From positions 1,116,001-1,180,000 of the forward strand of contig SRSI01000050.1 in assembly GCA_005656395.1 (NCBI GenBank): DNA of 64,000 bases. Reading direction: 5' to 3'. Shown here in pieces: positions 23,618-36,377 of the stretch (positions are counted from its first letter, which is position 1; each line of letters opens with the position of its first letter). The translations under genes and the position numbers were made by a program. The DNA comes from Strongyloides papillosus (lineage: Eukaryota > Nematoda > Chromadorea > Rhabditida > Strongyloididae). The notes below the pieces were generated by a model. That model searched no databases. It was not told the origin of the DNA and saw nothing but the letters and a program-made list of their open reading frames with translations.

Positions 23618-25362
23618 ATGGATCATAATAATTTAGTCTTTGTGCCTAATTTTTCTACTAGGTGTATCAAATGTAAGTTTTTGAATAATCACTTTTTTAA
23701 TCATAATTTCGTAAAAATTATTAGTTTCATCAACCATAAAATCACTTAAGTTCTCAGAGGAAGGTGATCAATTAGCCATTGGAGAGGAAAATGGAAATGT
23801 AAACGTCATTTCGTGCGATGATTTAGTTGTAAGATAATTTCTACACACAATTTATATAAAAATATTTCAATTTTAGTCTGTAAAAAATAAGAATATTGCC
23901 GAATACGCCTCCACACCAACTATATCATTCAAAGGACATGATCAAGAACTTGACTACCTCACATCCCAAGAAGTTACTCCAGGCGTTGAGAACATCGAAT
24001 GGTTAAAAAGATGTAATGACTCAAGGCTCTTCCTGACCTCCAACAAAAAAGCCATCAAATTATGGAGAATAAAAGAATCTAATAAATGCATAGCATCAGG
24101 AAGGTACAATTTATGTCGTGACACAAAATCCCAGCTGTTCAAGGGGAAATTAAATCTCCCAAAGATAGTACCATCAATGCCCCTTAGTCGTATTTATAAG
24201 AAAAAAACATATAAACGCCTTCAACATTATGGTATAAATTCTGTCTCAGTAACTCAGGATCAGAAAACTTTCCTAGTCAGTGATGATTTGAGGATAAATT
24301 TATATGATTTGGAGATCGAAGACGATTGCCTTAATTTGGTTGATTATAAAACTAAACTGAAACTGGATGATGATTTTGCTTGTTTAATATCTATGAAAGC
24401 ACATACTACAAAAAGTTTTGCTTTCGGGTATGTTCTGAGTAATGGTGAGATAAGATTGGCTGATATGAGAGATAGAAGAAATTGTGATATCTCAGCAAAA
24501 GGTAGTTTCATTTTTCCACTATTTTTATTTAAAATTCTAATAATATCATATTTCTATAGTCTTCCCAAAGATTCAACCAAATACGCTGTATAGGCAGAAT
24601 GTGGCTAGTCATTTTGATTGGGCATATGGTATAAGTTTTTCGAATAATGGAAGATATATCCTAGCTAGGGACATTCATACTTTAAAAGTATGGGACATTA
24701 ATAATGAAAAAGAACCACTAGCATTGTATTATGTTGATGAGAATTTGACAACGTCATTACATGTAGTTAAAGATATAGATCGTCTTGTGGATCGCCTTAC
24801 ATGCACATGGAGTGGTGATGACTCTCATATAATAACGGGATGTTTTGGAGCATCTTTCAAAGCAATTAATTGTATTACTAGTGAGGAGACTTTAATAAAA
24901 GCGGACTGCAATACGGGAGATGGAATTGTAGATTACTACAGTGAGAAGAGAGAATTTGGTGGGGAGCAAGATTTACAGTGCATGGAATTGGATTGTTCGG
25001 AAACAGATTTTGAAGGTTATAAAATAGGAACAGTTGATTGGAATAAGAAAAGAGATATCATTGCTACGGCTAATATGAGAAATTTAATATATTACATGCA
25101 AGAGTGTAAGTATAATGATGGCAATATTTCCATTACCGTGGTTTTATGATACTAATTTATAATGACTTTTTTTATTTCAGGTGACGACGATATGGATTAC
25201 TCATACAAAACAGCATTTGATTCCGAAAACGATGTTGTCCAAAAATTCTCAGAAAAGCTAGACAAAGACGATAAAGATGACGGAGTAATAAGCATAGATT
25301 CACTGGTTTCTATCCTAAACGGTTCTAATATAAGCATACGCGACTCAATAAGCACTTTATAA
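23618..25362 (+). CDS. Diverged PP2A regulatory subunit B55 (PR55) WD40 protein, five exons
   Basis: Exons 23618-23672, 23725-23828, 23877-24501, 24560-25105 and 25181-25362 total 1,512 nt and give 503 aa in frame. The protein follows the B55 order: an F-x2-x-G-D-x-L-A-x-G-x-E-N-G-x-V first blade, a HDQELDYLTSQEV linker, FLTSNKKAIKLWRIKES, the B55 signature SDDLRINLYDLEI, GEIRLADMRDRR, GRYILARDIHTLKVWDI, and a last blade with IIATANMRNLIYY. B55 targets the PP2A core enzyme to its substrates. Sequence drift is much greater than in ordinary orthologues and an acidic C-terminal extension of about 60 residues (exon 5) is not usual. It is probably a lineage-specific paralogue, perhaps germline-expressed. 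The ATG at 23618 has an in-frame TGA 6 nt upstream. Confidence 0.85.
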
Positions 25363-25422
25363 TAATTTTTAACAATGTAGTATTTATTTTGGTTTTAAAA
25401 TTACAATAAACCTCTAATTGTT

Positions 25423-26071
25423 TTATGATTTCAAAATCTTTTTTAAGTCGTTATATGCATTATCAAGCTGAAATGTCATCTCTCTGGCCATCTCCTCAGA
25501 TATGGTGTCTGAGGCATTCATTTTACTCAATTCTGTGTACCATTTCTCTACTTTTACCTTTGGATCACTACCACTGGGAAGTGTTGTCATAGCGTTTATG
25601 GTATCGTATAAATCTGATAAGGTGGGATATAATGCATCTACATCACGGGTATTTAATCGTAGTAAGTCGAGGAAAGTGATAAATAATTCTGTTACTTGGG
25701 CAATCCTCAATGCTGCAGAACCACCGTCGTTAATTGTTACCGGTTTACCTTCTTTTATCCGAGCCATAGCAAGTGGGCAATTAATCCGGTATTTGCGGAT
25801 GAACCCTTCTATATTAGTATCTCTAATCATTAACTAAAAGTCCGATATTATTAAGAAATTCTTCCCTTTTTACCTTATATTGTGCTAGTAACTTTAAACA
25901 TTCTTTCTGATATTCATCCTTAGTAATGTAATCTCCAGCAAATGCTTTTTCTAAGCATTCAATAGAATTTATAACACCATACAATTCTCCTAAATTTTCT
26001 AAACGATCTCTTTCAACAGCATTATCATAAAGTCTTATCTCCTGTAAACCATTAGTGGATCGTCGCGACAT
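25423..26071 (-). CDS. vps-28: ESCRT-I subunit VPS28 (two exons)
   Basis: Exon 1 25874-26071 and exon 2 25423-25833 are joined over a 40-nt intron (GTAAAA...TTTTAG), giving 202 aa. Without the intron the two halves are in different frames. Matches to VPS28: EIRLYDNAVERDRLENLGEL and LEKAF..DYITKDEY in the N-terminal ESCRT-I core domain, KYRINCPLAMARIKEGKPVT in the middle, and the LSKMNASDTISEEMAREMTF helical C-terminal domain. VPS28 binds VPS23 and recruits ESCRT-II at endosomes for sorting of ubiquitinated cargo. The gene converges on the B55-like gene; their stop codons are only about 60 bp apart. Slightly shorter than human VPS28 (about 220 aa). Confidence 0.93.
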
Positions 26072-26707
26072 ATTCTAGAATAGAAATATTTACAATTTTT
26101 TAATAAATATCCGCTTAACTTTCACAGTTACTCTAATGACAATCTATTTATAAACAATATACTACATTTCGTGGTGAGAGTTCATAGCGAAAAAGTGAAC
26201 TTGTGATTCATCGTGTCATAGTGGTTAATTTTTCTTTCATGCAATCTGTTTATGTTTGTGTGTAAGAAAGCTTACTTTTATAAGAATATTAGTCAGAGAA
26301 AGATGATATTTTTAATTTTGAAAGTAATATTTTTTATTTAATGGTAGATTTCCTTTTTTTGCCCTTTTAAAAGTTCTTTTTTGCATTTATTATCATTTTT
26401 AATATATCTATCAAGTGTCATTTTACAATGAAAAAATGTTCATTTATTCTTGGAAACTAAATGTATGAATATTTTTTATACAGGAAAGGAAATGAATAAT
26501 TCTTATAATTTGTAAACACATTCTTCAAATAGAATAAAAAAAAGTCTACAGTAATTTAAATAATCCTTTCAAAATATAATAAATCTTTATTTCAAAAAAT
26601 CCAAAGGCAACTCTTGACACAATTGAAAACAATAGATTTTCAAAAAAATGAAAATTTTCTTTATTTGTTATATTAGAAATTATTTTTTATAATGTATATT
26701 TATAAAT
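26072..26707. other. Intergenic, promoter of vps-28 and 3' flank of feh-1
   Basis: About 635 bp of AT-rich sequence. No ORF or RNA gene seen. Confidence 0.5.
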
Positions 26708-29700
26708 TTATTCATAACTAGAAAGGGATGAGTATTGTCTCCCTGAATGGGCATCTAAAATTTTTTGGTATCTCAATTTACATGCAGCTTCAATAGTCTT
26801 TGCCATTGATGCTGCATTAGGTTCTACATGAAAGACATAGCATAAAAAGCTTTCTTCTGACGTTTGCATTATAAAAGCACATCTTTTGATATCCTGTCCT
26901 ATACCAAGGAAACTTAGATATCTTACTCGACATGTTGCAATTTGTTGTCCATTAACTTCGTTTATGTCTATTGATGATGGAGCTATTGCAACATCCGCCA
27001 ATATCCATCTATCTGGACGGACCTGTGTTACTAATCTATCTACTGCTTCATTTAGAATTTCTATTCCTGTGGCTTTTGGTACCTGGGTTACACCGATGAA
27101 ATGGCATCTTATGACTTTACGTAACTCTTCTGTTGGAACATTTGTCTCTCTGCTATCAAAAACTTTTCTTCTATTAATACCCTCCACCATACTAGCTGTT
27201 TCTAAAGCATTTGAACGTTTTGTTAGCATGAGACGTTTACAAATATCACGTAAAGTATTGGCAATTGTTTTGGCTGGGGTATCACAACGGAATACATGAC
27301 ATAAGAATCGTCGACTAGTTGGATCTCTGGCTACATAAGCAAAATCTCTGAAAAGAAAAATTGATTAAAAAATAATAGAATCAAATATATATGAAAAAGC
27401 AAATGAGACAAAGTACATCACAACATTGAATAAAATTCAACGTACCGATCTCTAAATAATATTTTAGGTAAATAAAAAGAAATCATTTATAGTAATTTAG
27501 TTTTATAATAATATGACTTACCTTCCATTATCTCTACCAACACCCCAAACTCTAATATGACTAATAGGTTCAGAATGAATAACTCCCATTGTATCAGGAT
27601 TCATTAATACCATATCATTGTCATCAAGTTCCATAATTAATTCTCTACCTTCACCCCATTTAACAACATTATCCATCAAACCATTACTCAATTCTTGTAT
27701 ACATTTATGAACAGCCTTTGAACTTCTTTCAGCTGTTAAATCTTCCTCATTGATTGTTGTCCACCCAAGACTTCTTACTAAGAATCTCACTGGTTTACTT
27801 CCATCATACTCCTCTTCATCAGTCTCATCTGCCTTCTCAACTTGCCTTTTCGTAGTTGTTTGTTTAAATGCATGTTCCTCAATAATTGGTTGTTGTGGTG
27901 GTAGTTGTTGTACGATAGGTGGTGGTGTTTCAGTACTAATTTGTGTGTATTTATTTTCAAGAACTCTTTTTGGTGATGGTGGTGGTGGGTCACGTTGGAT
28001 TGTTCCAGTATCAACATGCCAGTAATATGAAAAACCAGAGGGATCTTCGTGTTTCTCCCAACCTGCTGGTAGTTGTTTTATTGGTTCCTCTATTCTAACG
28101 GGTCTAGAATATTGACTTTCATATGGTATTCCTTGATCTTCAGGTTCTGGTGTGTAATTTTGGTGATTATTAGTTAATTCCTCCTCGTCTATAACATAAT
28201 CTACTGGTGGTGGTCGTTTTGGAGGTTCCTCCTCAGCTTTTTTGAATTGATCTAATTGCCAATAAAATGAATATGGATCGCGGTGTTCTGTCATTATTGT
28301 TGTGTCCCCAATTTGTTTGATTCTAACATTTTCACTGACATTTCTGGCCATAGATTCAATTGCAGCACGAGATTGATTATAATCTTTGTGAGAATAGTCT
28401 ACAGACATATTTGAATGTTCTCTTTGTTTAATAGGAATATGTGTTTCTTTAGATCCTTTATGTGATATATCATATATAGATTCTTGTTGATTATCCTCCT
28501 CCTGATAATAATATGTGTTTTGATTACTATTATGTATATTTTGTGAATTATTTATTTGATAGCTTTCATTCGATATATTTTGTATGTATGATGGTTGTTT
28601 TTGACTAGTGATTTGATAATTTAATGAAGGATGACGATCCAATCGTGAATTGTTATTTGATATTCTCTGAAAATGTAATTATGTCAAAATGATAAAACAA
28701 AAAAAATTAGATATAAATTAAAATTAATTTTGCGAAAGTCGAAGCATTTTGTTATAGCAAGAGTAGAGGCAAATTAAAATATTTTGTTATATATTATACA
28801 CATAGACATGTGTATAGATAAATATATATGGTAGATAAATTGTGTTTTTAAATTTGTGGATAGTTCTAGAAGTAGCAATTTACGTTTTCAACTATTAACT
28901 CCAAATAAAAACACCAAAAGGGATTTGAAATAATAATAAATAAAAGGAAAAATGTATAATAAATTGCTACTTTGTTGTACCATTTATCAAACATAACATA
29001 GAAAGCAGTAAAGAAAATAATATATAGATGGATATATATTTTGGTTTTTTATGAATATATAATTATCTTTCTTAATAAAGATACAATTTTGAAATATAAT
29101 AGAGAATTATTTTATATTCTTTTTTTTATCACAAAATATAAAAAGAATATTAAATGGACAAAAATACTTTTCCTTTATGTTAATCTATTTTTTTTAAATT
29201 GAAAAATAAAATGCATTGAGGATTAGAAAATTAGTGGTGTAGGGAATGGAGGAAGGAAAATATAATTTTGTATGATATAAAGCTATTTTAACTCTTTTGT
29301 TTCAACAAAATAAAATTACTTTATCATCATATGGGGAAGAAAGTGAAAGTAAAAGTAAGATAACTAGTTTTGTATCATGTGTTCTATTGGAATAGTAAGA
29401 TGTTAAGAGAATATTATGATAATGAATAGAATGAAAAGTATATTTGCTTGAAAATAAGGAACATAGTATAGTATTTCATAAATATAAGGGAGGTTAATGT
29501 GTTTATAAGCGATAGGTTATTGGAATTTGTTAAAGACAAACCTCATGTTGACCATATGATGATTTTTGGTGATAATTATTATGTTCTTCTACCATTTTAG
29601 AATTATTCATAGCCATTCTTTCACTCTCCTCATATAAATTTTTTTTAATACTCCTCTCAGAATGGCGTCTTTCCATCTCACTTGTACTTTCTAATCTATC

Positions 29701-30075
29701 ATCTGTAAGAAAATTAATTGTGGCAGATTTTTCCATTATTTCACCAGGTCTCTCATGGACATAATATATCTCTTCTTGATCACGTTCTTCTCTGTAACGT
29801 TGTGCCTGTTTACCATCAAAAAACATGTCTGTAACAACAATTTCTTCTAAATCTCTTGATCTTCGTATAGGCTTTAGTTTATTGAAATCAATTGAGTTAA
29901 TATGTCCACCTTTAGTATCTTGTGAAAATGTAACATTAGATGATTTAGCAGCAAATTTGTTTGCCTGACTTTTAGAATATTGTTTTGTATTGTTATGAAC
30001 TTCGTTGAGTGAGTAATTTTTAAGTAAAGATTTGGGGGAGTATAAAGATTTTTGTTGATTATTAGTGGTCGCCAT
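26708..30075 (-). CDS. feh-1: Fe65/APBB-family adaptor (FEH-1): WW plus two PTB domains, three exons
   Basis: Exons 29542-30075, 27522-28666 and 26708-27347 give 772 aa in frame, with a long first intron of about 875 bp. Residues 1-370 are polar and disordered. The WW domain (LPAGWEKHEDPSG...YYWH...T..DPPPP) lies near 376-407. PTB1 starts near KPVRFLVRSLGW (about 468) and includes HIRVWGVGRDNGRDFAYVARD and FLCHVFRCDTPAK across the exon 2/3 junction. PTB2 follows with VIRCHFIGVTQVP, CRVRYLSFLGIGQD and CYVFHVEPNAASMAKTIEAA near the end. The order and motifs match Fe65, which links the APP tail (PTB2), Tip60/LRP (PTB1) and Mena (WW); the C. elegans orthologue FEH-1 binds APL-1. All three domains look intact. 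Confidence 0.94.
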
Positions 30076-31369
30076 TTTCTTTTACAAGTATCAAAAGACG
30101 TATAAGTGACTTAAGAATTTTCTTACTATATTTCAATACACTATCTTATATATATTCAACTGTAAAGTTATTGCCTGATGAAGGGATATATAATGGGAGA
30201 TAAATGAGGTAAAAAGAGATGTGATAACAATTCTGTCAATATAACTGTTCTAAGTAGTATGAAAGGATCTAGTATATCTCAATTGTTCTTTTCTCTCTTA
30301 TATCTATACAAAATATATTTAACAAATATATTTCTATTATATATGTAGAATAGATACAAAGATAGGCTAAATAATTATAATATATATAAATTTAGTATCA
30401 TAAATATCAAGATACTTTTTATAATCAAAAATATATTTTGATAAAGAATGTAGAATGATAGAGTTAAAAGTTATATTAAAAATGAGAAAGGTAGTTTTAC
30501 AAATACATATCAAGCTAATATTTGTTTATATAAAGGTATTTAAATAATACAAAATCACTCATAGTCATTTTGTATTTGTAGAAGCGTCATCTTTAATTCA
30601 GGTGACATGCTACATTTTGTTGTTAAAAATGATTGCGCAAATTATATTTTTAAATACTTCAGATCTGGTCCAAATTTTTAAGTCATACTTCCTGACATTT
30701 TTTAATAATACTTCTATTTTAAATAGAGAATTATTATAACAAATATGTTAAAGTAATATATGATTAGGAATTATTAATATAAAGAAACAAGAAATATTGA
30801 TTTCAGTAAAAAAATTCTTTAGAAACTTGCTTGATTTATAATCTTTAAAGTAACTAGTAGTATAACTCATATGTACAATAGACGTAGGAAGTTAACATTC
30901 TTAACTTTTTAGATAAGAGTATTAAAAATTATACTCTTTTTTATATTAATAAATTGAAGTATCTTGAAACAATATACATTATTTAATAAATTATTAAAAT
31001 AATTTTTTCTTGTAATCTTAGTAAATGTACAAATTTATGACAACATAATTACAAATAAAGTTTTTCTTATTTATTTATTTTTGAAGTACAAAATCCAGTG
31101 TTAATTAAATAATTATACTTATGATAAAACATTTACTATATGACACATTGTTAATCATTGATTTTAATAAAACATTTTAAAGTGATTAATAATATATTAT
31201 ACAATGTTGATAGAATTATTTATTTATAGGAAATTTTGTTATTCTACATTAAAAGAATACCGTGTTGTTGACAAAAATAGATTGTTATTAAAAAAAGCAT
31301 ATGTTTGCATACAATTAGTGATTTATATTAAAAATACTTTTTGTAATTATAAATAAAAGCATTCATTTT
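30076..31369. other. 1.3-kb intergenic interval
   Basis: Upstream of feh-1 and downstream of the phosphatase gene. AT-rich, no supported coding or RNA feature. Confidence 0.5.
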
Positions 31370-33017
31370 TTATCGTTTACTGTTAACACCTGCAGGTAAC
31401 TCGTTTTTCATGTACCACGTTGCAATGTCCTTCTCGGATATAATGCCTCTACTTTGTGCTAGTTGAAGCATTACTTGGATAACATAAGAAAATTGACTTT
31501 CTGTTTGAACAGCACCATGACGATATAAACGAAGATTTTGTACCATGGCTGCCAAGGATATTGGTGGACAGTCAATGGAAAGACGGGCCATAATCATATC
31601 TATAACAGCAAGTGTTCCTGTCCTTCCGATTCCAGCTGAACAGTGAACTACTGATGGAGATGTTCTAACAAGTTGTTGAAGTAAAATAAACATAGTAAAA
31701 TCAACTTTTGGTGTACTTTTATCAGGCCAATTAGCCATAATAATGTGAGAAGTGTTTAATGATGTTGTATCATCTTTTACTTCTAAATCACTCACTTGAA
31801 TATCAGGAGAAAGCTTTGTTACTTTAATATTACGTATTTTTATGTTACCATACGTCATACTCTCACCAACCTCCAATGGCCAATATTGTTCACATTTTTT
31901 AACAGCTATTTTTCCAACCGTTTCAAAGCATTGAGTTAACATTACTATATTTTGGCACTTCTCTTGCATAATCATTCTCCAAAAGTCAATTATCGTGCTT
32001 GGTAATGGGCCTTGAGCACATATCATTTTGTAATTGTCAATATAATCTTTAAAATAAATAAATTAACATAAAGAAATAATAGAATGAACTGTACCTCTAA
32101 TTGAGACATAATTTGCATGAATGAAATCATTAACTGTACCAGGTGTAGATTGTAAACGAACTCTAGTTTTTTCTAAACAATAAACATCCTAAATTTTGTA
32201 TATTCAAAGACAATAATCAAATAAATCTTCTTACCTTATATCTACATTTATTAATATTTGCATTAAAACTTGTTCTAAAAAAGGGGTCCAATTTGATAAC
32301 ATGTTTTCTTGTGGCTAAGAAGTCACTCTCATGTTTTTTTAATGGTATCTTTAACTCAGGAATGATGAAATCCTTTAAATTTCTGTCAAATATTGCTTCA
32401 TTTACCTCATATCCAACAATATCCTTTAGTTTCGGGCATACATTAACATTGATAGTATAATTAACAACCTCCGGGGTACTCAAAACCAAATCTGAATATT
32501 TTAATGCAATTGGTTTTAATATTTTAAGAGATCTTTCATAGAATGTATCAAGCATACCTTTATTTTTATTTAATGTGCTATCTTCGAGTGTCTTTGATCT
32601 TTCCTGTTTTGGAATTACTTTTTTCTTGTCTTTAGAATATGGATCAGTTATTGTTGAGGATTGTGAAAGGCTAAAAGATGATTTTACTTTATCCTGCTGT
32701 GGATTTTCGAAATGGTTAATGAAATATAGAGAATTATTGATGTCATTACTACTTTTCTTATCAGTTTTCATAGGAATTTGTCTTGCAGTAACCTCCGTGG
32801 ATTCCTTTTGTATAGAGGGAACAGTTGGCGTATATTGTAATCTATTTAAATTTCTGTATTCTTTCGTCCGGTAATTTGTTGATTGAGATTTATTTGAATT
32901 TTTCTCGACATTTCCACCAAATGAAGATTCTTTTAAAGGTGGTTTATTGTTCTGTTGACATCTTAGGAGACTAATATTCAATTTTTGTCTTGATGTCTTT
33001 GGATTATTATTTTTCAT
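31370..33017 (-). CDS. Non-receptor protein-tyrosine phosphatase, three exons
   Basis: Exons 32235-33017, 32095-32188 and 31370-32046 give 517 aa in frame. Residues 1-190 are polar and Lys/Ser/Asn-rich with no signal peptide or membrane helix, so cytosolic or nuclear. The PTP domain runs from about 200 to the end: NINKCRYKDVYCLEKTRVRL across the exon 1/2 junction, a YIDNYKMICAQGP strand, a WPD loop (general acid Asp near 401), the P-loop VHCSAGIGRTG (Cys near 428, Arg near 434) and the Q-loop QTESQ near 473-477. All catalytic residues are present, so it should be active. Nematodes have large families of such short, often sperm-expressed PTPs; I cannot say which orthologue this is. Confidence 0.9.
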
Positions 33018-33604
33018 GACACAATTAATATACTAAATTTATTGTCCTATTTGTAGTAATAAATTTATTTTTATTAATCAAATTTTAGATATTTGTTAAT
33101 ATGATAATTTAGGTGTGATCATTTTGAATTATTTTTTTCATAGTTAATATTCATATTTTTTATTAATAAATTCAAATAAAGAATTTTAAATTTTTAGACA
33201 TTTTGACAAAAGTAATAAGCTGTATCAATGGAACATAATACTATTATTTAATATTTATGCATAAAAAATATACTGATTAAATAATGTACAGGGATTGTTT
33301 TTATTTTAACAATTCATCTTAGTTTTACAATGTCCAGATTTTCGGGATATTTGATTTGTTCGAAATTTAATACAATTAAAATATCAATAATAAAAACATT
33401 TATTGTTTTCTACTTTTTATTTTATAATACCACTAATATTGGTAAATAAATGAAATTGTTTATTGTATCAATTTTCAAATCAATGTATAGAATTTTAATG
33501 AAATAATATTAAATGTACAGATAATTCATTAGTTTTAATTGCAATTTCTAAATTAATCTTATCTAATAAAACGTCAATAAGCAAATCTAACACCTGAAAA
33601 ATAT
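33018..33604. other. Interval at the border of gene space and repeat-rich DNA
   Basis: About 590 bp, AT-rich, upstream of the phosphatase ATG. Nothing recognisable. Confidence 0.45.
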
Positions 33605-33940
33605 CTTAACTCAACATACTTTTGGCATTTAATAAATGGTATTTCGATTACTCAAAATATTATATAACCAGTATACAATAAATAAATATAAACAGTTTAT
33701 TTGAATTAAATATTATTAATATTATTTTACACAATGTGACATCAGTCACTATTTTTAGTGATGCGTAAAAATAAAATAGTGAAGACGATGCGTCAAAATG
33801 ACATGGCATTATTTTTTTGCATGTTAGATTTATTTCTAAATTAAATATAACTTTAATATTGTTAATATTTTAAAAATTTTTGTCTCTTGAAAAAGAGATA
33901 CTTGGAATTATTGGACATATACGTTCATCAAAAATTAGTA
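33605..33940 (+). repeat. Dispersed repeat R1, copy 1
   Basis: About 335 bp homologous to 47110-47455 and, inverted, 38456-38815. Shared landmarks in order: ACATACTTTTG, TTTCGATTAC, TTTTACACAAT, GACATGGCATTA and a 3' end reading TGTCTCTTGAAAAAGAGATA followed by CTTGGAATTA. This is the most diverged full copy. Confidence 0.8.
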
Positions 33941-34137
33941 TAAGAAATTATGTGTATGAAACGTCAAATTGCATTTTTTCGTTGCTTCATGTCATAATGA
34001 TTTTCTTAATTTTGTTGAAAAAATATCCTACATGTATTCATAATTAAAAGCATTAATAATAGAATACGAAGTGATCAGAGATCACTGACAAAAAAAATTA
34101 AAAATTTAATTTTTATAATGAATTAAACTGGAATATC

Positions 34138-34812
34138 TCGGCTTCGAAGATAAAGTATATAAAATTGACAATAAGCATGAAGACTCCTTTGAGAAAAACT
34201 TCTTGATATACGAATTATTCAACATCTATGTCACGGCATTAAGACCTAAAATAGGAGATAAAATACCAGCGGTATCAGGAGAGGAAAAATGCTTGGAATA
34301 AGTCATGAAGAAGGCAGAATTTCTTGAAGGACAACTATTAGAAAGAGAAAAAGTTAACAGAGATAGAACATTTGGAACAAGGGCTAAAGTTCTAGGAATT
34401 ACCAAAATAGAAGGAGTAACATGTCAAAACTGCGCACAGAAAGGACATTTTAGAAAAGATTGCAAGCAATCCAAAGCAAAATGCAAATTTTGTTGAAAAG
34501 AAGGACATCTCATCCAATTCTGCTTTGGAAAGAAAAGAAAGTCAACGATAAAAGGATTTGCACATAAAAGTTTTGGAAAACCGAAGGATAAACCAAAAAC
34601 CTTAATGATTATTTGCGGAGATATACCATAAAAAGAAAAGAATAAAAAAATTAGAAATATAGATAAGAGGAGACTCAAAACAATCCCATGTTGAATTGGC
34701 ATGAAGGAGTTACTTATAAACTTAATTAAGACGATATCAATTGGTTTTAATCTCTTATAATTTGAATATTTATTATAAAGAAGGAAAAGCGAACGTTCTT
34801 ATACAAACATTA
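34138..34812 (+). pseudogene. Gag nucleocapsid fused to an RNase H tail: internally deleted gypsy-type retroelement
   Basis: The plus strand reads as a Gag C-terminus with two CCHC zinc knuckles, C-x2-C-x3-GH-x4-C near 34422-34466 and a second near 34480-34530. It is interrupted by TAA near 34300 and TGA at 34494. Within 200 bp the sequence jumps to a [15 protein letters not shown] motif, the end of Ty3/gypsy RNase H (about 34745-34800). Protease, reverse transcriptase and most of RNase H are missing. The same kind of deletion is seen at 41571-42014 and 62079-62490. Non-functional. Confidence 0.75.
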
Positions 34813-35090
34813 TCATAACAATCATAAAGAAAAAAAATGGCAGTTATGGAAATAGAAAATAAACATTTTTTCAATTAATCCTCACTATTTTGAAGTAATA
34901 AAAATCAATCAAAATATTCACAACAAAAGATCATCAAATTAAAATTGAAATTTAGGAATTCCTAAACAAGAAAGCTTTTAAAAAATGAAACAGATGGCGC
35001 ATTAGAATAATGAAAAATACTGATATAAAAACTGAAAACCTTTGAGTCAAATCATATTACAAAATTTAATCGTATTCCTACATTCTTATT

Positions 35091-35936
35091 ATGATTAGAA
35101 AGGAATCCTACTTTTATATTGCTGTCAGTGGATTTGCTCCACAGATGACAGTTGAAAAACTAGGCAAATACCTTGAAGAACAAGAATTATCCTTTACTCA
35201 AATACAAACCTTCGCAATCACGGGAACATTCAAGATAATAGATTACTCTGAAGATAATCTAAACAGAATTCAAAACTATCTCTACAACTTAGGAGGCCAA
35301 TTAACAATGGAAGAAGAAACGTTCTACTTCTTCTTCTCCGAAATGAAGGAGATCAAGATCCTTCTGGAGGAGGACGCCTCAATAGCGGAGTTGATGGAAT
35401 ACTTCGCTTTTCAAAACCTTCCAATGCCAGAAATCATTAAAGCTGGTGAAGGATTATTTTACCTATATAATTCAAACCCTGTTGAGGTACTCATCTTAGA
35501 TTTTCATTTGCAAATTATCAATGGAACTATGGAGATACCTTCAACACACAGAAGGTTGAACTTCATCAAGAACGATCAAGTCGTTCTCAATTCAATGGCA
35601 CAATGTGCCCCAACCTATTACCAAACCACAAGAGAGAATACAATTGAGGAAGAAGAAGAAGTTAGCCGAATAGCTAACGAGATCATTGCCGAAATCAATG
35701 AGATAGAAAGGCAGATGAATAACAACGAAGAAAGGAAAGTACCCATAGAAATACCAATACCAATAAGGCAACTACAAAATAATGAAGGAGAAATGATCTT
35801 ATCTACCTTCAACATTCCGGCTCACATCGCAGAAGATAGCCCCGGAAGAAGACAACTAGAGTTGCAAAAGCAACTTGAAATTAACGTCCAACCAAACGGA
35901 CAAAACGTCCAGGTAACGATTAAACAAAAACAATAA
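35091..35936 (+). CDS. Uncharacterised 281-aa acidic protein with two RRM-like folds
   Basis: Intact frame with codon use less AT-biased than the surroundings. I do not recognise it. Residues 5-75 (YFYIAVSGFAP, a helix with LGKYLEEQ, strands ending FKIIDYS, then a helix and LTMEEE) and 78-160 (FYFFFSE, helix SIAELMEYFAFQ, GLFYLYNS, VEVLILDF, NGTMEI) both follow a beta-alpha-beta-beta-alpha-beta order like an RNA-recognition fold; this is inferred from pattern only. Residues 180-215 are Glu-rich and probably a coiled coil; the tail is Gln/Asn-rich. It lies just downstream of a deleted gypsy-type element, in the position where related elements here carry accessory ORFs, so it may be element-encoded. 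Confidence 0.6.
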   Translation: MIRKESYFYIAVSGFAPQMTVEKLGKYLEEQELSFTQIQTFAITGTFKIIDYSEDNLNRIQNYLYNLGGQLTMEEETFYFFFSEMKEIKILLEEDASIAELMEYFAFQNLPMPEIIKAGEGLFYLYNSNPVEVLILDFHLQIINGTMEIPSTHRRLNFIKNDQVVLNSMAQCAPTYYQTTRENTIEEEEEVSRIANEIIAEINEIERQMNNNEERKVPIEIPIPIRQLQNNEGEMILSTFNIPAHIAEDSPGRRQLELQKQLEINVQPNGQNVQVTIKQKQ

Positions 35937-36377
35937 TTTTAAACAACACTTTCTATCAACAATACTATTTGTGCCCCACAATATCACAATAAACTATAAT
36001 AACCCATTTAAAAATTTCATATTTTTACCCCATCTTCATCACATTACTCTATTGTACCCATTCTTTAAAAATTTAATTGTAAAATCTTTTTATACTCTCC
36101 ATAAAACCTTAAAAGATTACTCTCTCTATCATAAAAATAATAATAACCCCACAACAATAACAACAAGAGGTATTAGGTAATTAAACAACACAGAAACAAC
36201 ATCAAAATGACTTTATTAAGAAAATACAAACCGGTAAAAATAAGAACACGTAATTGGTGAGATACAAAGGGGCAAGACCAAGGTAAAAACCGGGACAAAT
36301 AAAGAAAAGGACAATATCCAAAAAGGAGACTAGTAAATTTTTGGGAAACGGTACCGGTAAAGTAAATTAAAATTGAA

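Noticed and set aside
27750..28025. Cys/Ser-rich plus frame of 91 codons
   Set aside because: Antisense to the Pro-rich region of feh-1.
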